Source: Salinispora arenicola (GTDB taxonomy: Bacteria > Actinomycetota > Actinomycetes > Mycobacteriales > Micromonosporaceae). Taken from it: DNA of 64,000 nucleotides. The stretch lies in NCBI RefSeq assembly GCF_006716065.1, contig NZ_VFOL01000001.1:1798001-1862000 (forward strand), read 5' to 3'. Under the pieces are notes generated by a model. That model was not told the DNA's origin. It made no database searches and saw nothing but the letters and a program-made list of their open reading frames with translations. Below are positions 62,950-64,000 of this stretch, in pieces. Position 1 is the first letter of the stretch. Each line of letters begins with the position of its first letter. A program made the position numbers and the translations under genes.

Positions 62950-64000
62950 TGCGGCCGGTACGTCGGCCGGACCCGTCGGCTGTATTCGCGGTGCGCGCGG
63001 CCCGCATGTTCGACGGATTTGAGCTACACACCGGACATCCACTGGTGTTCGTGAAGAAGAGTCGGATCGTGGGTATCGACAAGTCCGGGGCCCATCCGGC
63101 GACCGAGGTGCCGGTTGTCGACCTTGGTGATGCCACACTACTGCCGGGTCTGATCGACACTCACGTGCACCTGGCCTTCGATCCCGAGGCGAGCGCCAAG
63201 CAGGAGATCGTCACGGACAGCGACGCGACGATCGTGCGACGGATGCGGCGACACGCCGGGCAGCACCTGACGGCCGGCGTCACGACCGTGCGGGACCTCG
63301 GCGATCGCGGCTATCTCAGCCTCGACATACGCGACTCTGCCGGCCAGGCTCCGGGTCTGTACCCGGAGATTCTGTGTGCCGGTCCGCCAATCACCAGACA
63401 CGGCGGTCACTGTTGGTTCCTGGGGGGAGAGGCCGACGGTGCCGACGCTATCCGGAAGGCCGTTGCGCATCGCGTTGCACGGGGCGTTGACGCGGTGAAG
63501 ATCATGGCCACCGGCGGTGCGATCACTCCCGGATGGCGTCCGGACGAGTCCCAGTACAACGCCGAGGAGCTTCGGTGTGCCGCAGAGGCGGCGCACCGGT
63601 CCGGGGTGCCCATCACCGCACATGCACACGGTCCGCAGGGCATCGCTGACGCCGTTGCCGGGGGCATGGACGGTGTCGAGCACTGCTCGTTCTTCACCAG
63701 GGATGGCATCGAACCGGACTGGGAACTGGTCGATGCCATGGCTGAGGTGGGAACGTACGTGGGCGCCACCGAGGCATGGCTTCCGGAGGGCAAGATGCTG
63801 GCACCGCATCTGGCTCAGCGTCTCGAACAACGTACCCAGACCTTTGCCCGGATGCACCGCGCGGGAGTGCGCCTGGTGTGTTGCTCGGACGCGGGAGCGG
63901 GTCCCCGTAAGCCACACGGGGTGCTGCCCCACGGCATCGTCCACCTCGGTGGGAACGGATGGGCCAACGTCGAGGCCCTCAGGTCGGTGACGACCCTCGC
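62949..64000 (+). CDS. Amidohydrolase, 3' end beyond window
   Basis: This metal-dependent amidohydrolase is cut off by the end of the window after about 350 codons. It starts at ATG 62949, overlapping the preceding stop. The TIM-barrel metal ligands are visible: HVH (residues 72-74) in LPGLIDTHVHLAF, the likely carbamylated Lys in GVDAVKIMATGGA, His in ITAHAHGPQG and HCSFF, and Asp in VCCSDAGAGP. The pattern resembles imidazolonepropionase or Xaa-Pro dipeptidase-like members (VRDLGDRG, ITRHGGHCWF). The substrate is unknown. Confidence 0.88.
   Translation, partial: MRPVRRPDPSAVFAVRAARMFDGFELHTGHPLVFVKKSRIVGIDKSGAHPATEVPVVDLGDATLLPGLIDTHVHLAFDPEASAKQEIVTDSDATIVRRMRRHAGQHLTAGVTTVRDLGDRGYLSLDIRDSAGQAPGLYPEILCAGPPITRHGGHCWFLGGEADGADAIRKAVAHRVARGVDAVKIMATGGAITPGWRPDESQYNAEELRCAAEAAHRSGVPITAHAHGPQGIADAVAGGMDGVEHCSFFTRDGIEPDWELVDAMAEVGTYVGATEAWLPEGKMLAPHLAQRLEQRTQTFARMHRAGVRLVCCSDAGAGPRKPHGVLPHGIVHLGGNGWANVEALRSVTTL

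Overview
The window is high-GC actinobacterial chromosome, most like a Micromonosporaceae genus such as Salinispora or Micromonospora. That placement is inferred from codon use, from Lsr2 and mycosin/EccC/EccD genes, and from a long conserved run tilS-hpt-ftsH-folE ... folP-folB-folK ... panC-panD ... coaX-lysS-lsr2-clpC. The run matches the mesJ-to-clpC1 order I remember from Mycobacterium. No rRNA, tRNA, CRISPR array, transposase or integrase was seen.

Layout. 1-5.4 kb: CapA-like lipoprotein, nth, TlpA-like thioredoxin, a Nudix hydrolase, a MarP-type membrane serine protease and a PAP2 phosphatase. 5.4-12.3 kb: a partial type VII secretion block (mycosin, EccC, and divergent EccD). 12.3-17.1 kb: ppa, a PBP4-type carboxypeptidase, a DUF2342 zincin and tilS. 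17.1-22.1 kb: a GlxA-type regulator, a 45-residue membrane peptide, hpt, ftsH and folE. 22.1-34.7 kb: a mostly minus-strand block whose products resemble a minimal monoderm type IV secretion machine. It has a VirB2-like pilin, a VirB3/PrgI-like protein, a VirB4 ATPase, a VirB6/TrbL-like polytopic protein, a VirB8-like protein, a VirB1-like transglycosylase/M23 hydrolase, and an FtsK/VirD4-fold protein whose P-loops are destroyed. There is no relaxase. 35-38.6 kb: folP-folB-folK, DUF3180 and an orphan RbsC-like permease. 39-42.7 kb: an OpuC-type osmolyte ABC transporter with a circularly permuted binding protein. 42.9-46.7 kb: a low-complexity membrane protein, and an orphan nuoD translationally coupled to a MidA/NDUFAF7-type methyltransferase. 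46.9-53.8 kb: DUF2520-panC-panD, a septum-formation lipoprotein, nadB-nadC and coaX. 54-61.3 kb: lysS, lsr2, clpC, mutY, an ACT protein and def. 61.3-64 kb: a less GC-rich tail with a frameshifted MAB_1171c-type membrane protein and a truncated amidohydrolase.

How it works together. Folate genes (folE, folP, folB, folK), the pantothenate/CoA genes (panC, panD, coaX) and NAD genes (nadB, nadC) make this a cofactor-biosynthesis neighbourhood, often with ATGA/GTGA stop-start overlaps. The secretion-like block splits folE from folP. Many genes here begin 6-8 nt after a TANNNT hexamer (often TAGGCT), which suggests extensive leaderless transcription. The candidate for an undescribed system is the 22.1-34.7 kb block: a fixed chromosomal T4SS-like apparatus with a catalytically dead coupling-protein homologue and three associated proteins of unknown function.
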